Of a stretch of 64,000 nucleotides of DNA, positions 9,215 through 20,976 are shown in pieces. Position numbers and translations under genes: made by a program. Source of the stretch: Planctomycetota bacterium (GTDB taxonomy: Bacteria > Planctomycetota > UBA1135 > GCA-002686595). The notes beneath the pieces are model-generated. The model saw nothing but the letters and a program-made list of their open reading frames with translations, searched no databases and was not told the origin of the DNA. Positions within the stretch are counted from its first letter, which is position 1; each line of letters opens with the position of its first letter. The stretch is from positions 1 through 64,000 of the forward strand of contig JADJNY010000007.1 of NCBI GenBank assembly GCA_016714045.1, in the 5' to 3' direction.

Positions 9215-12200
9215 GTGAAACGAATCCAGATCGCCGCCTTCCTCGCGTTCCTCCTGCTCGCCTCCGCGCCCGCTACCGCCGGCACCGATTTCGTCGGCCG
9301 CTGGTTCGAGAAGGGGCGCGCTCAAGAGCAGGCGGGGAAGCTCGACGACGCGCGCGCGAGCTACGAGCGCGTGCTCGAGCGCGATGCGGACCACCTGGGC
9401 GCGCTGGCGGCGCTCGTCGGCGTCGATCGCGCGCAGTCGAAGCTCGACCTCGCGCTGTGGCACGCCGACCGCTTCCTCGAGGAGTGGCGGCACCGGAAGG
9501 ACCGCCCGGCGGAGCTCGCAAAGACGCGCGACGAGCTCGCGCGCTTCGTGCAGGAGAAGGACCCGCTTCGACGCCGGCTCGAGACGCTGCGGCGCGAGTA
9601 CGTCTCGCGCCTGCTTCGGCTCGCGAACGAGCAGATGGACCACCTCGGGTGGCACGCGGCGCGCGCGATCCTGCGCGAGGCGCTCGCGACCGACCCCGAG
9701 CACCCCGAGCTCGCCGCGGGGCTCGAGCGCATCTCGAAGGAAGGCGGAAACGAGCTCGCGGTCAGCGACGAGACGGGCGGCGCGGACCCGCTCGAGGGCG
9801 TCACCGAAGACTGGGTCGCCAAGAACGATCCGCTCCATGTCGAGTGGGACAAGGCGTGGACGCTCGAGACGGAGCACTACGCCGTGCGCACGAACGCGGG
9901 CTACCGCGTGCTCAAGACCGCCGCGCACGCGATGGAGCAGGTGCAGGTCTTCTACCGCCAGTTCCACCAGTACAAGACGAAGGGCGAGTCGATCCCCAAG
10001 GCCGGCGTCTGGATCTTCAAGAACGGCGAGGAGTACAAGACGCTCGGTCACCAACCCGTCGACTGGGCCGCCGGCCACTGGGACGGCACGAACGTCGTCA
10101 CGTACGACGCGCGCTCGAAGAACGAGGGCAGCTGAACGACATGCTGCAGACGCTCTTCCACGAGGCGAGCCACCAGTTCACGTCGCTCGCGGGCGGTTCG
10201 GGGGTGCCTGCGTGGTTGAACGAGGGCATGGCGTCGTTCTTCGAGGGCACGCGCCTCCTGTCGAACGGCAAGCTCGATTGGAACCTCGTGGCACCCGGCC
10301 GCCTCTACCCGCTCGTCGACGACCTGCGCGGACCCAAGCCGCACGCGCTCGCGAACGTGATCCAGGGGAACGTCGACGACTACCGCGTCTACTACCCGTG
10401 GGGCTGGGGGATCGTCTACTACCTCTACAACGCCGAGGACGCGGCCGGGCGCCTCCCGTACCGCCCGCTGATGCGCGAGTACTTCCAGGAGTACTCGACG
10501 GACAAGCACCTCGAGCGCTTCACCGAGTTCTTCATCACGCGCGCGAAGGTCGACGGCGTCACGACGCTCGCGCAGTTCGAGACCGCGTTCAAGGCGTGGA
10601 TCCTCGACCTCGAAGCGATGGACAAGGGCCAGATCGACGCGGCGCGGCGCTACGAGGAGCGCGCGGACCAGCAGCTCGCGCTCGGCGATCGCGCGCGCGC
10701 GATCGAGCTCTATGGGCGCTCGCTCGAGCGCGATCCCGGCCACCCGGAGGTGTTGTGGAAGCTCGCGGCCGCGCTCGAGTCCGACCAGCAGGGAGACCGC
10801 GCGGCGGGCGTGCTGCGGCAGTGGCTCGCGGCGACGGCGCTCGACGCGCCGGCGGCGAACGCGGGTGACGCCGCGAACGGCGGCGCGCAGGGCGGCGCAA
10901 ACGGTGCCGCGAACGGTGCCGCGAACGGTGCCGCGCAGGGCGCCGCGGCGGCGGGGGCGAGCGACGCGACGCGGTTCGCGCGCCGGCGCGAGGACGCGCT
11001 CGCGCGCATCGCGCGCCTCCCGACACGAGCGCGAAGCGCATCGCGGAGCTGCGCGTGAAGTACCACGCCGACGCGCTCGACCTCGCGCTCGAGTACGAGA
11101 AGCTCGGGCTCGGTTCGATGGCCGCGATCGTGCTGCGCGGGCCGGCGACGGCGGAGCCGCCGAACGCGGAGGCCGTGCGGCGCTACTTCGCGGTGTGCGA
11201 CGGCTTCCACCTCGAGCTCGAGCGCTGGCGTCTGCTCTTCGACGAGGTGTCGCTCGCGGGCTTCTACGGGGGCGGCGAGAAGGACTTCGAGGTCAAGGAC
11301 GGTGCCATCCTCGCGCACATCGACGTCGATCCCGACGTCGCCGCGCGGCCGTCGACGGGGGAGAAGCCCGCGCCCGCGGGCCCGAAGGACAGGAGCTTCG
11401 CGTTCCGTCGGCTGTTCGTCGACGAGCGCCCGTCGGGCGACTGGTCGCTCTCCGCCGAGGTCCAGCTGCGCGCGGATTGCCGCATGGCCGGCTTGTGCTT
11501 CGGGAAGAAGCACGACGGCGACTTCCACGGGCTCGTGATCCTGCCGGAGGGCTACGTCGACCTCGCGCGCTTCGGAACGGACGGCAAGCCGCTCGTGCGC
11601 ACGAAGGCCAAGCTCGCGGGCGAATGGCACGTGCTGCGCCTCGACGTCGCGGGCACGCGCCTCGTCGCGTCGCTCGACGGCGAGGAGGTCGTCGACTACC
11701 TCTTCGCCTCGCGCGCCGAGCTCGCGGGCGACTTCGGCCTGCTCGCCGGAACGGGCAACAGCGCGTTCCGCGAGATCAAGCTGCTCGACTTCGACCCGAG
11801 CCTGCCGCGCCGCACGAAGATCGGCCGGCGCGCGGCCGCGATCGACCCCGCCGCCGAGAAGCCGGAGCGCTCGCCCCCGGGGCAGCGGAGCTACGCGAAC
11901 CAGCTGCCGCCGCTCCTGCGCGTCGACCGGTGGATCGGCGCGCCCCCGAAGGACGGCGACCTCGATCGCCTGCGCGGCTGGCCCGTGCTCGTCGTGTTTT
12001 GGACGACGTACTCGGAGGGCGCCGTGCCGCAGCTTCCGGGCTTGAAGAAGCTCGCGGAGAAGCACGCCGCGCTGTCGATCCCGATCCTGCTCGTCAGCGA
12101 CGACGAGCCCGCCGCGCTCGAGCGCTGGCTCGCGGACCACCCCGTGCCGTTCCCGATCGGCCTGAACCACGTGCACAAGGCCTTCGACGACTACGCGGTC

Positions 12201-12896
12201 GGCGCCGTGCAGCTGCCGCACGCGAAGCTGCTCGGCGTGGACGGCCGGGTCGTGTGGGAGGGGAACCCCGACTGGCAGGAGCAGTTCGGCAGCCTGATCG
12301 ACGAGCCGTTCGACGAGCTCGTGCGCAAGGAGAAGCTCGCCGCGCTCGCGGCGGCGGCGAAGGCGGTCGAGGACGCGCGCTCCGCGTTCGCGAACGGCGA
12401 CTTCGCGCGCGCGGGCGAGCTCGCCGGGCCCGTCGCCCAGGTCGAGTCGACGCACGCCGCCGTCGCGGCGGCGCGCGCGCTCGTCGCGCGCCTCGAGCGC
12501 GAGGCGGAAGCGCGCCTCGCGATGGCCGAGGGGTTCGCGCGCGACGGACGGCTCGTGCAGTCCGTGCGCGCGCTCGAGCTGGTCGGGCGCGCGTTCCCGG
12601 GCTCCAAGGCGGCCGCGGAGGCGGCAGCGACGCTCGAGAAGCGCACGAAGTCGAGCGCGTGGCAGAGCGCGCGCGGCCTCGAGAAAAAGCTGCGCGCCGC
12701 CGAACAGCACCTGAAGTCGGGCGCGCTCGACAAGGCCCGCGCGAGCGTCGACGGGATCGTCGCGAAGCTGGACGCGAAGAACGACGCGTGGCTCGCGGAG
12801 CGTGCGCGCTGGCTCGCGAAGGAGCTCACCGCGGCGAAGGACGCGAAGGCGCTCTTCGCCGACTACACGGTTTCGTTCCCCGGGGCGGTGGAGTAG
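9215..12896 (+). CDS. Giant exported DUF1570-type metallopeptidase-like protein (two apparent frameshifts)
   Basis: Read through two probable one-base losses (in GGG near 10126-10128 and in CCC near 11018-11020), this is one protein of about 1227 residues. Order: GTG start with signal peptide; TPR-like helices; a gluzincin domain with HEASHQF (His316, Glu317, His320 in the repaired protein) and the downstream WLNEGM (Glu337); more TPR; a low-complexity linker of repeated NGAA/QGAA; a jelly-roll/LamG-like domain (about 11260-11800); a thioredoxin-fold domain (about 11930-12300) whose active site reads FWTTYSEG with no CxxC; and a helical tail. Third-position G/C bias changes frame exactly at the two sites, so three separate genes is the weaker reading. 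Probably periplasmic; substrate unknown. Confidence 0.7.
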
Positions 12897-12933
12897 CGCG
12901 CGGCCCGCGCGGTCTCGAGTCTCCCGAGCTCGT

Positions 12934-15299
12934 TCACGGCAGCCGGACGGTCCACGTCGCGAGGCCGTCGCTCTCCAGGTCGCGCACGTCGCGCTCGACG
13001 CGGGAGGCTCCGACTTCGATCCGCAGCGCGCGCGGCACCGCGGCGCCGCTCAGCCACGCGATGCCGGTCGCGTCCGTCTCGGCAGCGAGATCGGGATCGG
13101 CCGTCACCCGCGCGTGGGCGATCGGCGCGCCGCGCGCGTCGAGCACGAGCACGCGGCGCCCGAACCCGCGCGCGAGCCGCGCCCGCACGACGCCGTGGTC
13201 GCCTTCGTCCTCGAACGCGCGCTCGTCGCCGAGCGCGGGCACGTAGCCCTCCGCGACGACGGCCCACGCGACCGGGGCGCCGAGCGGCACGCCGCCGACG
13301 AGGATCGAGCTCTTCCGCGTGACTCGGCGGTTCCCCGGCGCGTCCGCGTCGACGTCGACGCGCGCCTGGAAGTGCGCGATCGGCGCGCCGGTCTCGGCGT
13401 CAAACGCGCGCAGGACGAGCGGGCGCGAGCTGGCCGCGGCTTCCGCGCTGAGCACGAGGTCGGTCGTACCGGGCCGCACGACGACGGCGTTCTCCTTCCA
13501 TCGGTGCACGCCCGCCGCGCTGGCGCGCACGACGTATTCGCCGTCGGGCAGCCCGCGGAACGCGAACGGGAAGCTCGACGTGCGCACGGAGTCCGCCGCG
13601 ACCTCGACGCGTCGCACGAGCTCCGGCGTGTCGCGCGGCGCGAGCTCGACGACGATGCGCGCGTCGTACCGCGCCTCGATGCGCACCTCGCCAGCGACGT
13701 CGCCCGCGGACGGACGGCGCGCGAGGACGATCCGCACAGCGCGCGCCGCTCCGGGCAGGACCTCGACCTCTTCGCGCGCGTCCGCATGGGCGAGCTCGCG
13801 CGCGAGCACGCTCCACGCGCCCGGAGCGAGGCCGGAGAAGCGCGCGATCCCCGGCGCGCTCCACGCCGGCGCGGCGGGGTCGCCCGCGGCCGCGCTCGAC
13901 AGGTCGACGCGGCCTGCCACCGGCGCGCCGTCTTCGTCGACGAGCTCGACCTCGAGCACTCCGCGCGGCTCGAACGCGAGCTCGAGCCGTCCGCCGCCAT
14001 CGAGCGAGTCCACGTGCGCCGTCGCCACGGCGAATTCGGTGCGGGCCTCGAAGCGCCACGGAGCCGGCCCGGCGAGCGCGCGGGCCTCGCTCGCGAAGCG
14101 CACCCAGGCCCCGCGCGGTCCGTTTCGGACAGGCGCGCGGGATTCGGGGACGGCGGCGTCGGGCGCGCTCGCGACGAGGCGGCAGACGAGTCCCTCGAGG
14201 TCCGCAGAGACGGCGCCCGCGAACTCGAGCGCGAAGGTGGGCCCGACCTCGAGCGCGAGCTCGGACGGCGCGTCGGCGCGCGCGTGGGTCCAGGGCACGA
14301 TCCAAGCGAGGTTGCGGTCGGCCAGGCGGCGCTCGCGCCACGCGGCGAGGCGCGGCTCGTCGACGAGCCTGAGCGCGAGCTCACCCGGCGCGAACGCGCG
14401 TGTGCCGCGCACGCGCCCGTGTTCGTCGCTCACGAGCCGTTCCGAGGCGCCCGTGTCGTCGCTGGCGACGAGCGCGAACGCGGGGAGCGGCGTGCGCGTG
14501 CGTGCGTCGACGAGGACGAGCTCGAGGGGGAAGGCGCTCTCGCGGTCCCTCGTCGCCGCGACCGCGCGGTCGCCCGCGGGCTCGATCCCGGACTCGGCGC
14601 GCGGCGCGTACTCTCCTGCGGCGGCGCGCGCGAACTCCATCGCGCTCGGGGGCGGAGGCTCGACCGTCCACGGTTGCCAGACGCGGACGAGGCTCGCGCC
14701 GATCACGAGCGCGCCGACGATCCAAGGCAGCGCCGTCGACGGCGCGCTGCGCGCGCGCTCGCCGAGCTCGGGCAGGAGCAGCGCGACCCACGCCGCGCGG
14801 CCGCCGGGGCGGTCGTCGAGCCGCTCGCGGAGCTCCTGGAGCGCGCGCAGATGGCGCGAGCGGATCGTGGCGGAGGGGACGCCTTCGCGCGTGGCGAGTT
14901 CCTGGGCGGTCAGGCCGTCGAGTAGAGCCGCACGATCGTCGTGCGGTACGGCTCGGCGAGCGACTGCACCTCGCGCGCGACGTCGCGGAAGCCCTCGATG
15001 CGCAGGACGACGTCCGCGGTCGAGGGGAGCTCGTCGGCGCGCGCGGCGTCGGTCTCGCGGCGGGCACGGCGTCCGCTCCCGCGGCGCTCCTCGCGCGCGA
15101 GGTTGCGCAGGACGCCCGCGAGCCAGCTCCCGAGGTTCCCGATCGACGAGTGCGGCCGGCGCTGGGCCTCGAGCCACGTCTCCTGCACGAGGTCGTCCGC
15201 GCTCGCGTTGTCCTTAACGAGCCGCCGGGCCAGGGCGCGGAGGCGCTCGGCGTGCGCGAGGAACTCCTCAGGCGTGGCGGCTGGGTTCTGCGCGTCCAT
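12934..15299 (-). CDS. ECF sigma factor fused to a membrane and extracytoplasmic module (apparent frameshift)
   Basis: The frame from ATG 15299 encodes sigma region 2 (DDLVQETWLEAQRRP; LGSWLAGVLRNLAREERR) and the start of region 4 (LAEPYRTTIVRLY), then hits a stop. The frame beside it continues exactly where region 4 should (DGLTAQELATREGVPSATIR). One missing T near 14921 would join them as RLYFDGLTAQE. The joined protein of about 788 residues has sigma domains at 1-165, one membrane segment at about 188-207 (STALPWIVGALVIGASLVRV) and some 580 residues outside. That outer part holds repeated Ig/carboxypeptidase-regulatory-like beta modules (LVLVDARTRTPLP; LVLRAFDAETGAPIAHF; VLVLDARGAPIAHA). 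Family knowledge: such fusions tether sigma activity to an envelope signal. It converges on the gene ending at 12896. Confidence 0.72.
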
Positions 15300-15432
15300 G
15301 AGCTGACCGCGAGTGGCCGTCCAGGGCTCCAGTGTTGCACGGGTTCGCGGGGAAGCCCATGCCGCTCGAGACTCCCGATGGGTGCGTCCGGGCGAGCACG
15401 CCGTGCGCGTGCGCGAGGGATACGGGTGGTCC

Positions 15433-15458
15433 CGAGCCCGTGACGCAAGCAGGGCTCG
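15433..15458 (-). terminator. Possible terminator after clpX
   Basis: CGAGCCC at 15433-15439 pairs with GGGCTCG at 15452-15458 around a 12-base loop, about 20 bases beyond the clpX stop. There is no T-run and the stem is short, so this is a weak candidate for the end of the tig-clpP-clpX operon. Confidence 0.3.
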
Positions 15459-15476
15459 CGCCGGCGGGACGCGGAG

Positions 15477-16943
<1,467 letters not shown>

Positions 16944-16955
16944 GCTGGCTCGATT

Positions 16956-17559
16956 CTACTTCGTCTCGCCTTCACGGGCGACGACGTGATCGATGAGTCC
17001 GAACTCGAGCGCTTCCTGCGGCGACATGAAATTGTCGCGGTCGCAGGCCTTCGAAAGCTTCTTTCGCGGTCTTGCCCGAGTGCTTCGCCAGGATGTCCTC
17101 GAGCGAAGCCTTCATCTTGAGGATCTCCTTGACCTGGATCTCCATGTCGAGCGCCGTGCCCTGCGCACCGCCCCAGGGCTGGTGGATCATCACGCGGGCG
17201 TGGGGGAGCGCGAAACGCTTGCCCTTCGAGCCGCCCGCGAGGAGCACCGCGCCCATCGACGCGGCCTGCCCGAGGCAGTACGTCGCGATCGGCGGTTCGA
17301 TGAGCTGCATCGTGTCGTAGATCGCGAGGCCCGCCGTGACGCTGCCGCCCGGCGAGTTGATGTACATCTTGATGTCCTGGTTGCGGCCCGTCTTGTCCAG
17401 GAAGAGGAGCTGCGCCATCACCGCGTTCGCGACGTGGTCGTCGATCGCCGTGCCGATGAAGACGATGCGGTCTTCGAGCAGGCGCGAGTAGATGTCGTAG
17501 GTCCGCTCGCCACGGCCGGTCTTCTCGATGACGTAGGGAATGATTGCGTCGTAGGACAT
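16956..17559 (-). CDS. clpP: ATP-dependent Clp protease proteolytic subunit ClpP (apparent frameshift)
   Basis: Serine protease subunit of ClpXP. Motifs: IPYVIEKTGRGERTYDIYSRLL at the N-terminus, the oxyanion region NSPGGSVTAGLAIYD, nucleophile serine in GQAASMGAVLLAGG, and the histidine in RVMIHQPWGGAQG. After KTAKEAFE the frame shifts: removing one base from the GGCC at 17046-17049 gives ACDRDNFMSPQEALEFGLID, the normal ClpP C-terminus with the catalytic Asp region, ending at a TAG (16956-16958). The repaired protein is 200 residues, standard length. Because ClpP is almost always intact, this indel looks like sequence error. Start ATG 17559 fits homologues; an ATG overlapping the tig stop (17658) would add 33 unconserved residues. 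Confidence 0.92.
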
Positions 17560-17657
17560 GCTCTTCTCGCTGGTTCGCTCCGAACTCGTGGACCGGGGGC
17601 TTCCACCCCACGTGATCCGGGACACGTCGAACTTCGTCGGTTGGGGGCCCGGTTTCA

Positions 17658-18944
17658 TCAAGCGGGTTCCTTGATCTTCGCGTTCTCGCGCAGGAAGCGG
17701 CGCACCTTGCGCTCGAGGATCTCGATCGCCATCTGATCGAAGAGGTTCTTCTCTTGGTAGTACTTGACCACCTCTTCAACCTTCGCGTTGTTGCGCTCCG
17801 CGATGGCTTGAACTTCGGCCTGCATGTCCTCGCGCGTGACGAGCAGGCTCTCCTTCTCGCCGATCGACTGCATGAGGAACAGGGCGCGGATGCCGCGCTC
17901 GGCGGCCTTCTTCGCGTTGTCCTTCTGCGCGGCGGCCTGCTCTTCGATCTTGTCGGCCGGGACGCCGCCCTGCTGCATCTGCTGCTTGAGCTGGCCGAGG
18001 CGCGCGGTCGTCTGCTCGTCGACCATCATCGCGGGCAGCTCGAACTCGTGCACGGCGAGGATCTGGTCGAGGATCACGTTCTCGACGCGCCCGTTCTCCT
18101 GCGTCTGCTTCGCCTCGGCGAGCTTCTCGCGGACGAGCTTCTTGAGCGCGGCGTCGTCGGCGACGCCGAGCATCTTGCGCAGGTCCTCGTCGCTGGGCGG
18201 GTTCAGCTTGTAGGCCTGGCTGATCGTGATGCGCGTCGTGCCTGGCTTGCCGCGGAGTTCGACCTTGTCGAAGTCGGCGGGGAAGGTCATCGACACGTCG
18301 CGCGACTCGCCGTCCTTCGCTCCCGTCAGCGCCTTCTTGAACGCGTCCGCGTCCGTGCCCGGCGTGGGGGAGTTGGGCGACACGCGGAGGCCGTCGCGCG
18401 TCAGGATGCTCTCGCTCCCGCTCAGCCACTCGACCTTGGCGAGCGCCATCCCGTTCTCGGGGAGGCCGGCGTCGCCGGCGGGCTCGGGCTGCGACTGCTG
18501 CAGCTTGACGTTCTCGATCGCGTTCTCGATCTCCTGGTCCATCACGGGCTCGAGTTGGCTCTCGACCGTGAGGCCCTTGTACTCCTTGAGCGTGATCTCG
18601 GGCCGGAGGCTGACCTCGAACGCGTGGCTGAAGTCGGTGCCCTCGAGGATGCGGATCTCGTCGAGGTTGACGCGCTGGAAGCCGACGACCTTGAGCTGGT
18701 TGTCCTTGACCGCCTGCTCGTACGCCTGCTGGACGAAGTACTGGATCGTCTCCTGGCGGATCTGGACGCCGTAGTGCTTCTCGATGATCTGCACGGGCAC
18801 GTGCCCGGGCCGGAAGCCCTTCATTTTCGCGTTCTTGCCCGCGTTCTGGAGCGCGCGCTTGAACGTGCCGCTGAACTCGTCCCCGGGGACGGTGAAATTG
18901 ACCTTCGCCTGGCAGGGACCGGTTTTCTCGACGCTGACTTGCAC
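17658..18944 (-). CDS. tig: Trigger factor, ribosome-associated chaperone and prolyl isomerase
   Basis: 428 residues from the GTG at 18944 (MQVSVEKTGPC). The N-terminal ribosome-binding domain carries the signature GFRPGHVP, the counterpart of GFRKGKVP in E. coli. The middle segment (about 150-250) occupies the place of the FKBP-type isomerase domain but matches its usual motifs poorly. The C-terminal helical cradle (DEDLRKMLG through to RFLRENAKIKEPA) is typical. Upstream in-frame codons to 19067 look non-coding. First gene of tig-clpP-clpX, an order conserved in many bacteria, so newly made proteins and their turnover are probably co-expressed. Confidence 0.92.
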   Translation of the reverse strand: MQVSVEKTGPCQAKVNFTVPGDEFSGTFKRALQNAGKNAKMKGFRPGHVPVQIIEKHYGVQIRQETIQYFVQQAYEQAVKDNQLKVVGFQRVNLDEIRILEGTDFSHAFEVSLRPEITLKEYKGLTVESQLEPVMDQEIENAIENVKLQQSQPEPAGDAGLPENGMALAKVEWLSGSESILTRDGLRVSPNSPTPGTDADAFKKALTGAKDGESRDVSMTFPADFDKVELRGKPGTTRITISQAYKLNPPSDEDLRKMLGVADDAALKKLVREKLAEAKQTQENGRVENVILDQILAVHEFELPAMMVDEQTTARLGQLKQQMQQGGVPADKIEEQAAAQKDNAKKAAERGIRALFLMQSIGEKESLLVTREDMQAEVQAIAERNNAKVEEVVKYYQEKNLFDQMAIEILERKVRRFLRENAKIKEPA

Positions 18945-19233
18945 GATGAGCTCGCTTGCCCACGGACCGCACGCGGCGGAGGGGGCGGTTCGACCTGGGA
19001 CGGAAAGAAGGGCCCTGCGACCCCGCGCGGGGGAGGCGTGGCGTGGCGCGCGCGGGTGCGCGTGCACTGGAAGGGGGAGGACTCTACCGGTCGGACGAGG
19101 GGCTCGTCCACACGCGACCTAGGTCGGCTCGCGGAGCGGGCGGGCTTGACCTGCGCTCGCGGGGATCGGGCGGAGGCGCAGAGGGGAATTCGCTTCCCGC
19201 TGGCCCGGCCGTCGCGGCCGCGGCGCGCGGTCC

Positions 19234-19833
19234 CTACTCGTCTTTCGCCGGGGCCGCGGCCGGGACCGCGCCCGGTGTCGGCGGCGCGCCGCTCGCGTCG
19301 CCCGGCGCGTCCGGACGGGCGAGCTCGCGTGCGAGGCGCTCGAGGCGCCGGCCGAGCTCCTCCGCGTGGCCCTTCTCGATCATGCCGCGGAGGAAGCGCT
19401 CGATGGGCCCCCAGCCGACCTCGCCGCCTTCGTGGAGCGTCACGCGCGTTCCCCCGGCTTCGGCCGCGAAGCGCACGGTCCCGTCGATCGAGTTCGAGCC
19501 GCCCTGGAAGCCCACGCGGTAGTCGAGGCCCTGTCGGACGTCGCTCGCGACGATCGCGAGCGTCCACTTGCCTTGCGGACCCTCCGCCTCGAAGTCCGCG
19601 CCGGCGCCGCGCGTCTTCGGGCCGTACTTCGGCGCGAGCGGAGGGCCGCCGTCCGCCGCGAGGATCGCGGGCCAGTGCTCCAGGTCGTCGAGCCAGGCGT
19701 GCACGCGCTCGGGGGGCGCCGGAACGACGAGCGAGCGCTCGCTCGTCCAGTCCGCGCGCTGGAATTGCGCGAGCACCGTGGCGCCGACGAGGACGAGCAG
19801 GAAGCCGAAGAGGACGAGGCGGATCGCTTTCAT
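19234..19833 (-). CDS. SRPBCC (START/Bet v1-like) protein with N-terminal membrane anchor
   Basis: 199 residues. A hydrophobic N-terminus (IRLVLFGFLLVLVGATVLAQF) forms a signal anchor. It is followed by an SRPBCC domain of about 140 residues with the classic opening VPAPPERVHAWLDDLEHWP and the later block GTRVTLHEGGEVGWGPIERFL. The tail is Pro/Ala-rich. These domains bind hydrophobic ligands; the member here probably faces the periplasm. The ATG at 19833 is chosen because upstream in-frame sequence is poorly coding and a divergent gene begins 86 bases away. No catalytic assignment is possible. Confidence 0.78.
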   Translation of the reverse strand: MKAIRLVLFGFLLVLVGATVLAQFQRADWTSERSLVVPAPPERVHAWLDDLEHWPAILAADGGPPLAPKYGPKTRGAGADFEAEGPQGKWTLAIVASDVRQGLDYRVGFQGGSNSIDGTVRFAAEAGGTRVTLHEGGEVGWGPIERFLRGMIEKGHAEELGRRLERLARELARPDAPGDASGAPPTPGAVPAAAPAKDE

Positions 19834-19918
19834 GCGCTGGATCGGGGTCGGAGTGGGCCGGTATCCTACCGGGCCGCTCGCGCGTCCCCACGCGCGGACT
19901 CCACCCGCGCTCCCGATC

Positions 19919-20380
19919 ATGAACAACGAAGCCCGCCTCGAACTCGGTGGCCTCTGCTCGAAGCCGCTCGCGCTGCGCCACGCGGAGCTCGCGCGCCTGC
20001 CCGCCGACGCGCAGGTCGCGGACGTCGCGGCGCTCGTTCCCGGGCGGGCCGGCCGCGCGGTCAAGCTCGCGGCGCTGCGCGTCCTGGCGGGCGAAGAGCC
20101 GGGCGTCGCCTTCCTCGACGTCGCGTCCGCGGATCCGGGCTTCGCCGTCAGCCTCCCGATCGCCGAGGCGCGCGACGCGGTCGTCGTCTACGAGCTCGAT
20201 GGCGCGCCGCTCCCGCCGAACAAGGGCGGACCGTTCCGCCTGCTCGTGCCCGGGCACTCCGACGAGTGCGTCCACGTGAAGTCGGTCGCGCGGCTTTCGC
20301 TCTCGGCCGCCCGCGGCCGGGACACGCGGCCCGTCGACGACGCCGAGCACGCCCAGTTGCACGCGAAGAAGAAGTCCTGA
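19919..20380 (+). CDS. Small molybdopterin-dependent-oxidoreductase-fold protein
   Basis: 153 residues resembling the sulfite-oxidase/YedY molybdopterin domain in miniature: LCSKPLALRHAELARLP at the start (the usual 'sls...dL..lP' strand) and GGPFRLLVPGH, then VKSVARLSL, toward the end. It has no signal peptide. The only cysteines (Cys13 and the one in SDECVHVK) are not in the position of the molybdenum-ligating Cys, so redox activity is doubtful. The next gene, 10 bases downstream, is a longer relative. The two probably arose by duplication and are co-transcribed. Confidence 0.65.
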   Translation: MNNEARLELGGLCSKPLALRHAELARLPADAQVADVAALVPGRAGRAVKLAALRVLAGEEPGVAFLDVASADPGFAVSLPIAEARDAVVVYELDGAPLPPNKGGPFRLLVPGHSDECVHVKSVARLSLSAARGRDTRPVDDAEHAQLHAKKKS

Positions 20381-20390
20381 GAGGCACCCC

Positions 20391-20960
20391 ATGTCGTTGT
20401 TCGGTCCCCGGTCCGTCGCCTCCCTCCGTCCCTCCAGCGCCGAGCGGTTCCGGGTGACCGGGAAGGTGGCGAACGAGCTCGAGCTCTCGCTCGACGATCT
20501 GCGCGCGCTCCCGGCCGAGTACCGGATCGCCGACGCGAGCCGGTTCGTCGCCGGCATCCAGGGCGAGGCCGTGCGGCTCGCAGGCGTGCTTGCGCGCGCT
20601 GGAGCGAAGGCCCACCCGCTCTTCGTCAACGCGGGGACGCGCGACGGCGCCGTGCGTCTCGCGCTGTTCCGTCATCAGGTGGAGCCGCTCGCGCTCGTCG
20701 TGTTCGCGCGCGACGGCCGCGCGCTGTCCGCCGCGGACGGCGGGCCGTTCCGGCTCGTGGTGCCGGGGTTCCACGACGGCGCGGGCGACCTGCGCGATCT
20801 CGGATGGATCGAGGTGGCCACCTCGCCCGGTCCGGACAACCGCGGCGTGCTCCCTCATCGGGCGTCGGTCCTCATCGGGCAGCAGCGGTTCGACCGCGAG
20901 CGCACGTGGGCGGACCCGCGGCACGCGGACACGTTCGTCGTGCCGCAGCCGAACTCCTGA
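20391..20960 (+). CDS. Molybdopterin-dependent-oxidoreductase-fold protein, second copy
   Basis: 189 residues. The domain follows the same plan as its upstream neighbour: FRVTGKVANELELSLDDLRALP, a Gly/Val-rich centre with LAGVLARAGA, then GGPFRLVVPGFHDG and LGWIEVA. No cysteine is present at all, so a normal Cys-ligated molybdenum centre cannot form. It may bind a cofactor without catalysis or serve a structural role. An AGAGG stretch precedes the ATG. The sirtuin gene starts 16 bases after its stop, so the three plus-strand genes may form one unit. Confidence 0.65.
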   Translation: MSLFGPRSVASLRPSSAERFRVTGKVANELELSLDDLRALPAEYRIADASRFVAGIQGEAVRLAGVLARAGAKAHPLFVNAGTRDGAVRLALFRHQVEPLALVVFARDGRALSAADGGPFRLVVPGFHDGAGDLRDLGWIEVATSPGPDNRGVLPHRASVLIGQQRFDRERTWADPRHADTFVVPQPNS

Positions 20961-20976
20961 TCGGCGGCGGACCGGC

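Noticed and set aside
10120..10145. Programmed -1 frameshift in the metallopeptidase-like gene
   Set aside because: No X XXY YYZ slippery heptamer or following pseudoknot is seen, and similar single-base breaks occur in clpP, boxC and others, so an indel is simpler.
17560..17658. Upstream ATG for clpP overlapping the tig stop
   Set aside because: The TGATG overlap is attractive, but the extra 33 residues have no counterpart in ClpP proteins and the MSYDAIIPYVIE start fits the family.
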